NCBI RefSeq assembly: GCF_018130465.1
Contig: NZ_JAFCKJ010000012.1
Span: 1 to 64,000, forward strand
Direction of reading: 5' to 3'
Length of the DNA: 64,000 nt
From: Bradyrhizobium canariense
GTDB taxonomy: Bacteria > Pseudomonadota > Alphaproteobacteria > Rhizobiales > Xanthobacteraceae
Shown piece after piece: positions 45,814 to 54,026 of this stretch (the stretch's first letter is position 1; every line of letters starts with the position of its first letter). Position numbers and translations under genes: made by a program. The notes beneath the pieces are model-generated. The model saw nothing but the letters and a program-made list of their open reading frames with translations, did no database searches and had not been told where the DNA came from.

Positions 45814-47918
45814 ACCGCCTCGACAGGCGACGGCGGACGCTGCCGCCACTGCCACAGCACGATCGCCGCGGAGAGCAGGAAGCCCGCGGTGTCGCTGAAC
45901 GGGAAGTCGCCGAGCAGGCAGAGCGCGGCACCGAGCGCGACCAAACGTTCGAGGAACGTCAGGCGCGTGAACAGGAAGCCGATCGCGACCATGCCGAACA
46001 GGGCGATCGCCACCAGCGCCTTGAAAGTCGCCAGCGCCACCGCGCCGTAGAAGCCGAGCTTGGCGGCCATGGGATCGCCGGCCTGCAGCATCAGCGCCGG
46101 CGAGTAGACGAAGACGAAGGGGATGACGTAGCCGGCGAGCGCGATGCGCATCGCCTCCCAGCCGATCTTGTCCGGATTCTCCTTCGCGATCGGTGCTGCG
46201 GCTAACGCCGCCAGCGCCACCGGCGGCGAGAGGTCGGCCATGATGCCGTAATAGAACGCGAACATGTGGCTCGCGATCAGGGGCACGCCGAGTTTGGCGA
46301 GCGCAGGCGCTGCGAGCGCCGCGGTGATGATGTAGGTCGGGATGGTCGGGATGCCGGTGCCGAGCAGGATCGACAGCAGCATGGTCATGATCAGCGCCAG
46401 GAACAGGCTCTTCTCGCCCAGCCCGATCACCCAGCCGCCGAAGATGGTGCCGACGCCGGTCTGCGACATCATGCCGATGATGACGCCGACGATGGCGCAG
46501 GCCATGCCGACGGTGATGGCGGATTTCGCGCTTTCAGCCAGCGCATCGCGGCAGGCGCGCAGGGCGGAAAATCCGCCGCGCACGAACGCGGTGATCACGA
46601 TCAACGCGACGACGACGCCCGCGACCGGCACGATCTGAAGGCCGTCACGCGAGAGCGCGGCGACGACGAGCGCGAGCCCGATCCAGAAGATGCTGCGGAT
46701 CACCGTCGAGGACGCGCCGGCCGTGATGCTGGCGCCCAGGATCAACGCCACCGTCAGCGCGAGCCCCATGCTGCCGGCATAGAGCGGCGTAAAACCTTCA
46801 AACAGCATGTAGACCAGCGCCGCGAGCGGCAGCACGAGATACCAGCGCGTCACCAGCGCCTTCCAGGCGCTCGGAATCTCCGAGCGCTTCATGCCGGTGA
46901 GGCCGTGCTTGCCGGCTTCCAGATGCACCATCCAGAAGGCGGAGGCGAAATAGAGCATCGCGGGAATCGCAGCCGCTTTCACGATCTCCGAATATTGGAC
47001 GCCGAGCGTCTCCGCCATGATGAAGGCGACCGCGCCCATCACCGGCGGCATGATCTGCCCGCCCATCGAGGCTGTCGCCTCGACGCCGGCCGCGAACGCG
47101 CGGCGATAGCCGAACCTGATCATCAGCGGAATCGTGAACTGGCCGACGGTGACGACGTTGGCGACGCCGGAGCCGGAGATCGTGCCCATCATGCCCGAGG
47201 CGAACACCGCGACCTTGGCAGGTCCCCCGCGGGTCCTGCCGAATAACCCAAGAGAAACGTCGGTGAAGAGCTGGATCATGCCGGCGCGTTCCAGGAACGA
47301 GCCGAACAGGATGAACAGGAAGATGTAGGTCGCCGAGACGTAGATCGGCACGCCGTAAAAGCCTTCGGTGCCGAACGACAGATGCGTGACGATCTGGTCG
47401 AAATCATAGCCGCGATGGTTGAGCGGCGACGGCAGATATTGCCCGAAGAACCAGTAGACGAGGCAGGCGCCGCACATCAGCGGGAGCGCCGCTCCCATCA
47501 GCCGCCGCGTGCCCTCGAAGATCAGGACGGCGAGCAGCGTGCCGACCGCGAGATCGAGGCGCGTCGGATCGCCGTCACGTGCGATAAGATCCGCATAGAA
47601 TATCCATTGATAGAGCCCGCACAGAAAGCCCGCGCCGCCGATCAGCCAGCCGATCGCGCGGCCGAAATCGCTTTTTGCGGTGAAGTTGCCGATCAGGCCG
47701 AAGGTGAGGAGAATGAGGAAGCCGACATGGACGCCGCGCACCACCTGGCTCGGCAGATAGTTGAAGGCCGCGACATAAAGCTGGAAGGTCGCGAAGGCGA
47801 TGCCGATCCAGTAGGCGAGCGTGCCCCACCAGCCCGGGCCAAAACCTTCCGGAAAACCGTGCTCGAAATTGTCGAACTCGACCTTGATGGGCGCTTCGCT
47901 GCCCTCTGCCTGCAACAT
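45810..47918 (-). CDS. TRAP transporter fused permease (TAXI type)
   Basis: A 702-residue inner-membrane protein fusing the small (DctQ-like, about 4 TM) and large (DctM-like, about 12 TM) subunits, as is standard for TAXI-type TRAP systems. Large-subunit motifs include GTISGSGVANVVTVGQFTIP, ATASMGGQIMPPVMGAVAFI, LLGTGIPTIPTYIITAALAA and HMFAFYYGIMADLSPPVALA. It uses ion gradients to import a solute delivered by the TAXI receptor upstream. It is coupled to DUF1850 downstream. The substrate is unknown; TAXI systems often carry carboxylates or amino acids. Confidence 0.93.
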   Translation of the reverse strand: MLQAEGSEAPIKVEFDNFEHGFPEGFGPGWWGTLAYWIGIAFATFQLYVAAFNYLPSQVVRGVHVGFLILLTFGLIGNFTAKSDFGRAIGWLIGGAGFLCGLYQWIFYADLIARDGDPTRLDLAVGTLLAVLIFEGTRRLMGAALPLMCGACLVYWFFGQYLPSPLNHRGYDFDQIVTHLSFGTEGFYGVPIYVSATYIFLFILFGSFLERAGMIQLFTDVSLGLFGRTRGGPAKVAVFASGMMGTISGSGVANVVTVGQFTIPLMIRFGYRRAFAAGVEATASMGGQIMPPVMGAVAFIMAETLGVQYSEIVKAAAIPAMLYFASAFWMVHLEAGKHGLTGMKRSEIPSAWKALVTRWYLVLPLAALVYMLFEGFTPLYAGSMGLALTVALILGASITAGASSTVIRSIFWIGLALVVAALSRDGLQIVPVAGVVVALIVITAFVRGGFSALRACRDALAESAKSAITVGMACAIVGVIIGMMSQTGVGTIFGGWVIGLGEKSLFLALIMTMLLSILLGTGIPTIPTYIITAALAAPALAKLGVPLIASHMFAFYYGIMADLSPPVALAALAAAPIAKENPDKIGWEAMRIALAGYVIPFVFVYSPALMLQAGDPMAAKLGFYGAVALATFKALVAIALFGMVAIGFLFTRLTFLERLVALGAALCLLGDFPFSDTAGFLLSAAIVLWQWRQRPPSPVEAV

Positions 47919-47975
47919 CGATATGTCCCCGCGCCCGATCGGGCGTTCCTACAGCATTCGCGCCGCATCCTGAAT

Positions 47976-48065
47976 ACGTCATGCCCGGGCTTGTCCCGGG
48001 CATCCACGATCTTTCTCCGCCTGGCCTTAGAACGTGGATGGCCGGGACAAGCCCGGCCATGACGT
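47976..48065. repeat. Palindromic repeat family B inside TRAP operon
   Basis: ACGTCATGCCCGGGCTTGTC and GACAAGCCCGGCCATGACGT form the ends of a 90-bp inverted repeat, with inner arms CATCCACG and CGTGGATG. It lies between the TAXI receptor stop and the permease start, within the presumed operon. Confidence 0.85.
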
Positions 48066-48084
48066 CCGATAACGAGGGCCGACC

Positions 48085-49032
48085 TTACTTGATCAGCCCT
48101 TTTTCCTTGTAATAGCGGATCGCGCCGGGGTGCAGCGGAACCGGGCTGCCACTGGCCGCCGTCTCGAGCTTGATCTCCTTGCCGGCCGCATGCGCGTTGG
48201 CGAGCTCGGGCAGCGACTCGTAGACCAGTTTTGTCATCTGGTAGGCGAGATCGTCCGACACTGCCGAGCTGGTGACGAGGTAGTTGACCACGGCCGCGGT
48301 CGGCACGTCCTTGTCCTGCCCGGTGTAGGTGTTGGCGGGAATGGTCGCCGCGATGAAGGGCAGGCCGATCTTGTCGACGGTCTCCTTCGGCACCGACACC
48401 ACCGTGATGGGGCTCGAGGTCGACAGATCCTTCAGCGAGGCCACGCCGAGGCCGGCCGATTGCAGCGTCGCGCCGAGCTGGCGGTTCTTCATGAGATCGA
48501 CGGATTCGGCAAACGGCAGATACTCGACCTTGCCGAGATCCTTGTAGCTCATGCCGGCCGCGGCCAGGATCGCGCGCGAATTGAGCTCCGTGCCCGATTT
48601 CGGCGCGCCGACCGACAGGCTCTTGCCCTTGAGGTCCGCCAGCGTCTTGATGCCGCTCTCGGCGGTCGCGACGATCTGGATGTAGTTCGGATAGATCGCG
48701 CCGATCGTGCGCAGCTTGTCGAGCTTGGTCTTGAAGCCCGCCTCCTCCTCGCCGTCCCAGGCGGCTTTGAGCGAGTCACCTAATGTGAACGCGATCTCGC
48801 CGCGGCCCTGCTGGAGCAGGATCAGGTTCTCGACTGAAGCCTTGGTGGCCTGCACCTGGGTCTTCACGTTCGGAATCTTGTCGCCGTAGATCTTCCCGAT
48901 CGCGACCCCGAGCGGATAGTACACGCCGGAGGTGCCGCCGGTCAGCACGTTGATGAAGGATTGCGCCTGCGCGCAAGGTGCCGACGCCGCCAGAGCAAGA
49001 GCCGCGGCCACGCCGAAAATCGTCCGTTTCAT
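48085..49032 (-). CDS. TAXI-family TRAP transporter solute receptor
   Basis: A 315-residue periplasmic binding protein. Signal peptide (MKRTIFGVAAALALAASAPC, cleavage near AQA-QS), then INVLTGGTSGVYYPLGVAIG, the TAXI signature, and LLQQGRGEIAFTLGDSLKAA. It binds a solute and delivers it to the fused permease encoded downstream on the same strand. The ATG at 49032 is chosen by the signal peptide and GGGAG upstream; the frame is open to 49098. The ligand is not predictable from sequence. Confidence 0.92.
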   Translation of the reverse strand: MKRTIFGVAAALALAASAPCAQAQSFINVLTGGTSGVYYPLGVAIGKIYGDKIPNVKTQVQATKASVENLILLQQGRGEIAFTLGDSLKAAWDGEEEAGFKTKLDKLRTIGAIYPNYIQIVATAESGIKTLADLKGKSLSVGAPKSGTELNSRAILAAAGMSYKDLGKVEYLPFAESVDLMKNRQLGATLQSAGLGVASLKDLSTSSPITVVSVPKETVDKIGLPFIAATIPANTYTGQDKDVPTAAVVNYLVTSSAVSDDLAYQMTKLVYESLPELANAHAAGKEIKLETAASGSPVPLHPGAIRYYKEKGLIK

Positions 49033-49196
49033 GATTTTTCCACTCCCCAAACCGGCCGGGAAAGTGGCCGGATGAGGAGACCGGGTCAACCCGTCCAAAA
49101 GTCAAAACAGGACTGCGGTAAAGGGCTGTCCTGGCTCGATTTTTGGGGAACTCGGCGGGTGCGGCGAGGTGGCGCAGCCAAGTCCAGACAGCGCCC

Positions 49197-49685
49197 TCAC
49201 TGGAAGGTCATGTCCAGGCACTTGGAGATGTCGGAGCCGAGGCCGGAGGAGATGATGATGCAGCCGCGCACCTTCTGCGCGCTGACGTCGGCGGCCCAGA
49301 CCGAGTAGCCGCCGGGGCCGAAGAACGAATTGGTGTTCGGCGGCTCGGTCTCGGTGGCGTCGAAATCATAATGGCCGTCGGTCTCGAAGATGCGCGGCTT
49401 CTTGGTGCAGGCACCGTCGGTCTGGACGTTGATGACTTCCTTGTTGTCGCGGGTCAGCGCCAGCGAGACCTGGCAGCGGAAATATTCCGAGGTCTTGGTG
49501 TTGAAGAGGTAGGTGTAGGACTTGCAGGTCGCGGTGTTCAGCTTGCCCGGGGCCAGGCCGCGGCTGCACGAAATCCGCTGGTTGTGGCTGAGCTGGTAAT
49601 CATCGGCCCAGGCGGCCGGCGCCAGCGCCGTCAGCAGCAGCGCGGCAGTCCCACAAACTTTAATGACATGGCTCATCCGAATCAT
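49197..49685 (-). CDS. Exported hypothetical protein with disulfide pattern
   Basis: A 162-residue secreted protein. A signal peptide (VCGTAALLLTALAPAAWA-DD) precedes QRISCSRGLAPGKLNTATCK and SEYFRCQVSLALTRDN, with DGACTKKP, GCIIIS and KCLDM, six mature cysteines in all. The hydrophobic/aromatic spacing suggests a beta-sandwich fold. The ATG at 49685 is chosen by signal peptide and GGTGGGG upstream. I recognise no function. Confidence 0.72.
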   Translation of the reverse strand: MIRMSHVIKVCGTAALLLTALAPAAWADDYQLSHNQRISCSRGLAPGKLNTATCKSYTYLFNTKTSEYFRCQVSLALTRDNKEVINVQTDGACTKKPRIFETDGHYDFDATETEPPNTNSFFGPGGYSVWAADVSAQKVRGCIIISSGLGSDISKCLDMTFQ

Positions 49686-49868
49686 CCCCACCCATATTTT
49701 TGTCGAATTGCGTTCTAGACGGAAAGCGGAACATAGTCGCGAAGGGGCGAAGGGAAAATCACAAACTGCTGGGCAAGACGTGATGCGCTGCGGCGCTTTC
49801 GCAAATTGACCTGAAAGCGCTGTTCGTGATTTGTTCAAGCCAGGCGCCTCAATGGGGAGGATAGGGTG

Positions 49869-50171
49869 ATGGCATTTTCAACAAAGACATTTTTGGTTGC
49901 GGCTGTGCTCGGCGCGTTCGCGGCACCCGCATTGGCGCAGACCGCTGCAACACCTTGGGAGCTCAAGCCCGACACCGGCTACGCCTATGACAGGGACGGC
50001 AAGACCTTTTCCTACAAGATGGGCACCAGCAATGCTGGCGAGCTGCTGAAGGGTGCCAAGAAGGTGCCGAAGGGCACGCTGTTCTTCATCGGCCACAACG
50101 GTCAGCTCTACATGCGCAGCGGCCCATATCTGGAGGGCGACGGCAAGTTCAAGTTCGGGTCGGATCAGTAG
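49869..50171 (+). CDS. Small exported protein
   Basis: A 100-residue protein with a signal peptide (FLVAAVLGAFAAPALAQ). The mature chain contains YDRDGKTFSYKMGTSNAGEL and KKVPKGTLFFIGHNGQLYMR, a small conserved-looking beta-rich domain with no cysteine. GGGGAGGATAGG lies upstream; the ATG at 49869 is preferred over the overlapping GTG at 49866. It is divergent from the Cys-containing exported protein. The function is unknown. Confidence 0.75.
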   Translation: MAFSTKTFLVAAVLGAFAAPALAQTAATPWELKPDTGYAYDRDGKTFSYKMGTSNAGELLKGAKKVPKGTLFFIGHNGQLYMRSGPYLEGDGKFKFGSDQ

Positions 50172-50198
50172 GGCGAGGACAGGCGCAACATACTCAGT

Positions 50199-50339
50199 GT
50201 CGTCCCGGCGAAGGCCGGGACCCATATCCCCAGGGAGGAGTTTGGCGAAGACTCCGAGTTAGGAAGCCTGTCCGCGGTACAGACACCGCGCTTCCCCGAT
50301 AGATCACGCGGTATGGGTCCCGGCGTTCGCCGGGACGAC
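50199..50339. repeat. Intergenic palindromic repeat family A, variant 1
   Basis: Opens GTCGTCCCGGCGAAGGCCGG and closes CCCGGCGTTCGCCGGGACGAC. The interior has GTTTGGCGAAGAC and CGCGGTATGGG. A 141-bp copy between convergent genes, five bases from the stop of the lysozyme-like gene. Confidence 0.85.
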
Positions 50340-50344
50340 AGCTT

Positions 50345-51559
50345 TTAAAACGCCGCCGCCAGCTCCCGCGCGCCGGCGTTGTTGCTGTTGCTGTCCATCC
50401 TCGTATCCGTCACCGCCAGCAGCTTCGCCACCGTGTTGTGGCGGATCGCGACCGGATTGCGCTCGTAGCCGCCGCGCTGGAAGAAGTTCGAGGTCGGCAC
50501 CTGCTCGCGCATCGCCTGCGGCATCGTCACCATGTCGAGGCCGGTGCCGTCGCCGGTGAGGTTCATCATCTCGAGCTCGGCCGCGCTGAGCGGGCGGCTG
50601 TACCCCTTGGTGCGCGCGAACAGCACCGAGGTGAGCAGCTTGTGGGTCTGCAGCATCGGGCCGACATCGATGTCGAGCACCATGGCATGCATGGCCCAGC
50701 CCTGCGCGGTATTGCCGATCTTCTCGTGCTCCGACCAGGTGTCGGGCACCGACTTGGCATGCGCCACCATTTTCTTCAGAATGGTGAGCTTGTGCTCGAG
50801 CGTCTGGCGCGCCGGGCCTGAGGTCCGCGCGACCTTGTCAGAGAGCGCACGGATGAATTCATGGCCTTGCTCGGCCAGCAGCTCGACGCTGTTGGTCGTC
50901 AGCAGCTGGTTGTAGCCCATCGCGGTCGAAATGGCGCGCTTGCCGCCATGCTCGATTCCCGCCTGCACGTCGTAACTTCCGGTGCCGCCGGTCTCGAACG
51001 CATAGACCCGCACCGCCTGCTCGCGCGTCAGCCCCGAGGCCAGCGCGTAGCGTGCATAGACGCGCTTGAATTCGACTTCACTGGACGGCCGCTGCGGCGT
51101 GAACTGGTAGAGTTCCTGCGCCGCGCGCAGCAGATCGGCGACCACGGGTATCGGCTTTTTGGTCGGACGGTCCGGGGTTTCCTCCGGCTCCGGATTCACC
51201 GGCCGCTTCGGCCCGTTATAGAGCGGCGGATGCTCCAGCACGTAATCGTCGAGCGTGATCTGCTGGCCGCTGCGCCGCTTCGCGTTGCGACCTTTCCGCT
51301 TCTCGGAGATCTGGCTCCAATAGACGCCGGCCTCCTCGTCGAAGGCCGCGCGCGCGGCCTGATACTCTTGCAGCTTGCGGCGATATTCGAGCACCGCAGG
51401 CGAGGCCCCACCTTGCGCAAAAAACTGCGACAACAGCTGGGCGTTGGCGTTGCTGACCGCCGGCGGCAGCGCGTCGGATTCGCCACCGCGCGCGGCGGGC
51501 GCGAGCAGGACGAGCGCGAGTGGAACCAGCCTCACGGCATTTCGAATCGATCGATGCAT
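50345..51559 (-). CDS. Periplasmic protein with possible lysozyme/transglycosylase-like core
   Basis: A 404-residue exported protein (signal peptide near LVPLALVLLAPAARG). The N-terminal third is helical and charged, with a Pro/Lys linker (NPEPEETPDRPTKKP). The centre has REQAVRVYAFETGGTGSYDV and GKRAISTAMGYNQLLTTN, which resembles the 'E.GG' catalytic-Glu and 'S.A.G..QL' motifs of lytic transglycosylase-like folds. This is an eye-level match only. If right, it would act on peptidoglycan. GAGGGCGG precedes the ATG. Its end abuts a palindromic repeat. Confidence 0.72.
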   Translation of the reverse strand: MHRSIRNAVRLVPLALVLLAPAARGGESDALPPAVSNANAQLLSQFFAQGGASPAVLEYRRKLQEYQAARAAFDEEAGVYWSQISEKRKGRNAKRRSGQQITLDDYVLEHPPLYNGPKRPVNPEPEETPDRPTKKPIPVVADLLRAAQELYQFTPQRPSSEVEFKRVYARYALASGLTREQAVRVYAFETGGTGSYDVQAGIEHGGKRAISTAMGYNQLLTTNSVELLAEQGHEFIRALSDKVARTSGPARQTLEHKLTILKKMVAHAKSVPDTWSEHEKIGNTAQGWAMHAMVLDIDVGPMLQTHKLLTSVLFARTKGYSRPLSAAELEMMNLTGDGTGLDMVTMPQAMREQVPTSNFFQRGGYERNPVAIRHNTVAKLLAVTDTRMDSNSNNAGARELAAAF

Positions 51560-51630
51560 GCCGCCCTCTTAGCAGGCATCCGGTAACTGTCACGTTAACG
51601 CGCCGTTTACCTCTTTTTTTGCCTCTTGCA

Positions 51631-52257
51631 TCACTTCCAGGCGAATACCGGCTGTTCCAGCTCGGTGACGCGGGTGTGCCGTCCTGCCAGCACTTCGCGG
51701 AACTGGTAGATCAGAGCCGCCGTCGGTGCGTGGATCAAGCTCGACTGATGATGGAAGCGGATCACACGGCGCGTGCTCTCGGGGATCGCGACGAAATCGA
51801 AGGCGTCGGCGCGCTCGACCGTCGCAAGCGCGATGCGATGGACGGAGGCGACCTCGTCCGGGTTTGGTTTGATCGCGGCACTGTCGGCGGCCCAGACCAC
51901 GACCGGCGTGATCAGATAGCCGGAGCGGGTCGGATAATCGTCGAGCGTGCCGAGCACCTCCGCGCCGGTGAGACGGAGGCCGAGCTCCTCGTCGAGCTCG
52001 CGCAGCGCCGCCTCGACCGGCGTCTCGCCGGCATCGCAGCGTCCGCCGGGCAAGGCCCATTGACCGCGATGAGCGCGCAGATGCGATGCGCGCAGCGTGA
52101 GCAGCAACGCCGTGTCATCGCCGTCGCTGGCCGCGGTCAGCGCAACCGCCACCGCGGCACGCTTCAACGCCGCCGGCGCTTCGTCCTCCGGCAGCCGCGT
52201 GAAGGCCGCGCAGGCGGCCGCGATATTCCGCCGTGTGGCATCGTCGAACGGTCTCAT
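51631..52257 (-). CDS. NUDIX hydrolase, CoA pyrophosphatase type
   Basis: A 208-residue NUDIX enzyme. The box is complete: [20 protein letters not shown] followed by ELGL (GX5EX7REUXEEXGU). The preceding [20 protein letters not shown] fits the CoA-diphosphatase (NudL/PCD1) subgroup motif. It cleaves CoA or acyl-CoA to 3',5'-ADP and phosphopantetheine. It is divergent from a hotdog thioesterase 68 bp away. No strong ribosome site is visible at the ATG. Confidence 0.9.
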   Translation of the reverse strand: MRPFDDATRRNIAAACAAFTRLPEDEAPAALKRAAVAVALTAASDGDDTALLLTLRASHLRAHRGQWALPGGRCDAGETPVEAALRELDEELGLRLTGAEVLGTLDDYPTRSGYLITPVVVWAADSAAIKPNPDEVASVHRIALATVERADAFDFVAIPESTRRVIRFHHQSSLIHAPTAALIYQFREVLAGRHTRVTELEQPVFAWK

Positions 52258-52325
52258 GATGCTTGACTACACCACGTCCGGCCCTGATGAAATGAGATCG
52301 CAAGACCTGCTCAGGAATGGACGAC

Positions 52326-52751
52326 ATGACCAACAAGACAGCCGCAAGGCTGAAAGCAGACGGCTGGACCATCCTGGAGACGACGGGCTTCATGCACCTG
52401 ATCGGTCCGCTGTGGGAGCGCAAGGTCGACGGCCATTACGAATTCGCACTTGCGACCGAGGACAAGCACCACAATCGCCGCGGCATGGTCCAGGGCGGCG
52501 TGATGATGACGTTCGCGGACCGTACCTGCGGCATGACTGCCCGCTACGTCTCCGGCAAGGAGTTCATGGCGACGGTGCAGCTCGACACCCATTTCGTCGA
52601 AGCCGGCCAGATCGGCGACATCCTGATTTCCCGCCCGCGCGTGGTGCGCTCGACGCGCAGCCTCGTCTTCATGAGCACCGAGGTCAGCGTGGACGACCGC
52701 TGCGTGGTGATGGCAAATGGTGTGTTCAAGATTTTGAAGGGGCCGGCGTAG
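52326..52751 (+). CDS. PaaI-type hotdog thioesterase family protein
   Basis: A 141-residue single hotdog protein. The signature HHNRRGMVQGGVMMTFADRT contains the conserved GG..; LDTHFVEAGQIGDILI is the second strand pair. The family hydrolyses acyl- or phenylacetyl-CoA type thioesters. AGGA ten bases upstream favours the ATG at 52326 over 52317. It is divergent from the CoA pyrophosphatase, so both act on CoA species. Confidence 0.88.
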   Translation: MTNKTAARLKADGWTILETTGFMHLIGPLWERKVDGHYEFALATEDKHHNRRGMVQGGVMMTFADRTCGMTARYVSGKEFMATVQLDTHFVEAGQIGDILISRPRVVRSTRSLVFMSTEVSVDDRCVVMANGVFKILKGPA

Positions 52752-52786
52752 CGGTGCTGCCTTCCCTGCGCTCCACACATTCCGCT

Positions 52787-52908
52787 GTCGTCCCGGCGAA
52801 GGCCGGGACCCATACTCCCAGGGAGAGGTTGTAGCGCGAAGTTGGTAACTCTGAATCTTCGCCAAAGCACATCCTGTGGTTATGGGTCCCGGCCTTCGCC
52901 GGGACGAC
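52787..52908. repeat. Intergenic palindromic repeat family A, variant 2
   Basis: Opens GTCGTCCCGGCGAAGGCCGG and closes with the perfect complement. The interior carries GTAGCGCGAAGTTGGTAAC and ATCCTGTGGTTATGG, shared with 32437-32557. It lies between two genes on the same strand. Confidence 0.85.
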
Positions 52909-52916
52909 GCTGAGGA

Positions 52917-52943
52917 GATTGCTTCGCTGCGCTCGCAATGACG
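52917..52943. repeat. Short palindromic repeat family D
   Basis: GATTGCTTCGCTGCGCTCGC followed by AATGACG: a short repeat of a type common in this genus, directly next to the family A copy. Confidence 0.65.
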
Positions 52944-52990
52944 GAGTTAGCTGGATATGCTGGTCGCTCCAGCAAAGCAGAGGACAGCCC

Positions 52991-54013
52991 ATGCAATATC
53001 GCCCACTCGGCCGCAGCGGCCTGAAAGTGTCGCCGATCTGTTTGGGCACCATGATGTTCGGCGGGCCGACCGACGAAGCCGCCTCAAAGCGCATCATCGC
53101 GAAAGCACGCGAGGCCGGCATCAATTTCATCGACACGGCGGATGCCTATTCGAAGGGTGCATCCGAAGAGGTCGTCGGCCGCGCCATCGCCGGCAACCGT
53201 AACGCCTGGGTGCTCGCCACGAAACTGGCGAACCCCATGAACAATGACATGGTCGAGGATCCCAACCGTGTCGGCCTGTCGCGGCGCTGGGTGTTGCAGG
53301 CGGCGGACGAGAGCCTGAAGCGGCTCGGCACCGATCACATCGACATCTATTATCTGCACAAGGAAGACCACGCGACGCCGCTCGAGGAGACGGTGCGCGC
53401 GATGGGCGACCTGATCCGCGCCGGCAAGGTGCGCTATTTCGGCGTCTCGAACTACCGCGCCTGGCGCGTCGCCGAAATCTGCAACATCTGCGACCGGCTC
53501 GGCATCGACCGGCCCGCGGTGAGCCAGCCCTATTACAACGCCATGAACCGCATGCCCGAAGTCGAGCACTTTCCGGCCTGCTCCCATTACGGTCTCGGTA
53601 TCGTGCCTTACAGCCCGCTGGCGCGCGGCGTGCTGACAGGCAAATACAAGCCCGACGCGGCTCCTGACAAGGAGACGCGCGCGGGCCGCAATGACACCCG
53701 CATGATGCAGACCGAATGGCGGCCAGAATCGCTTCAACTGGCGCAGGAGATCAAGACCCACGCCGAGAAAAAGGGCATCACCGCCGGCCAATTCGCGGTC
53801 GCCTGGGTGCTGAACTCCGCCTTTGTCTCCTCGATCGTTGCCGGCCCGCGCACCGAGGAGCAATGGGACGGCTACACCGGCGCGCTCGACTATCGCTTCA
53901 CCGCAGAGGACGAGGCGCTGATCGACAGGCTGGTCGTGCCGGGTCATCCCTCGACGCCGGGCTACAACGACCCGGCCTATCCGATCGAAGGACGTCGCGC
54001 GCGGTCGGCCTGA
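52991..54013 (+). CDS. Aldo/keto reductase
   Basis: A 340-residue (alpha/beta)8 NADPH-dependent reductase. The catalytic tetrad is visible: Asp and Tyr in FIDTADAYSKGASEEVVGRA, Lys in WVLATKLANPM, His in IDIYYLHKEDH. Cofactor contacts lie in GVSNYRAWRVAEI and the end VSSIVAGPRTEEQWDGYTGA. It resembles the YajO/Tas-like AKR group. AGAGGA precedes the ATG. A TPR protein follows 13 bp downstream, so the two form an operon. The substrate is unknown. Confidence 0.93.
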   Translation: MQYRPLGRSGLKVSPICLGTMMFGGPTDEAASKRIIAKAREAGINFIDTADAYSKGASEEVVGRAIAGNRNAWVLATKLANPMNNDMVEDPNRVGLSRRWVLQAADESLKRLGTDHIDIYYLHKEDHATPLEETVRAMGDLIRAGKVRYFGVSNYRAWRVAEICNICDRLGIDRPAVSQPYYNAMNRMPEVEHFPACSHYGLGIVPYSPLARGVLTGKYKPDAAPDKETRAGRNDTRMMQTEWRPESLQLAQEIKTHAEKKGITAGQFAVAWVLNSAFVSSIVAGPRTEEQWDGYTGALDYRFTAEDEALIDRLVVPGHPSTPGYNDPAYPIEGRRARSA

Positions 54014-54026
54014 GACGGAGACAAGA

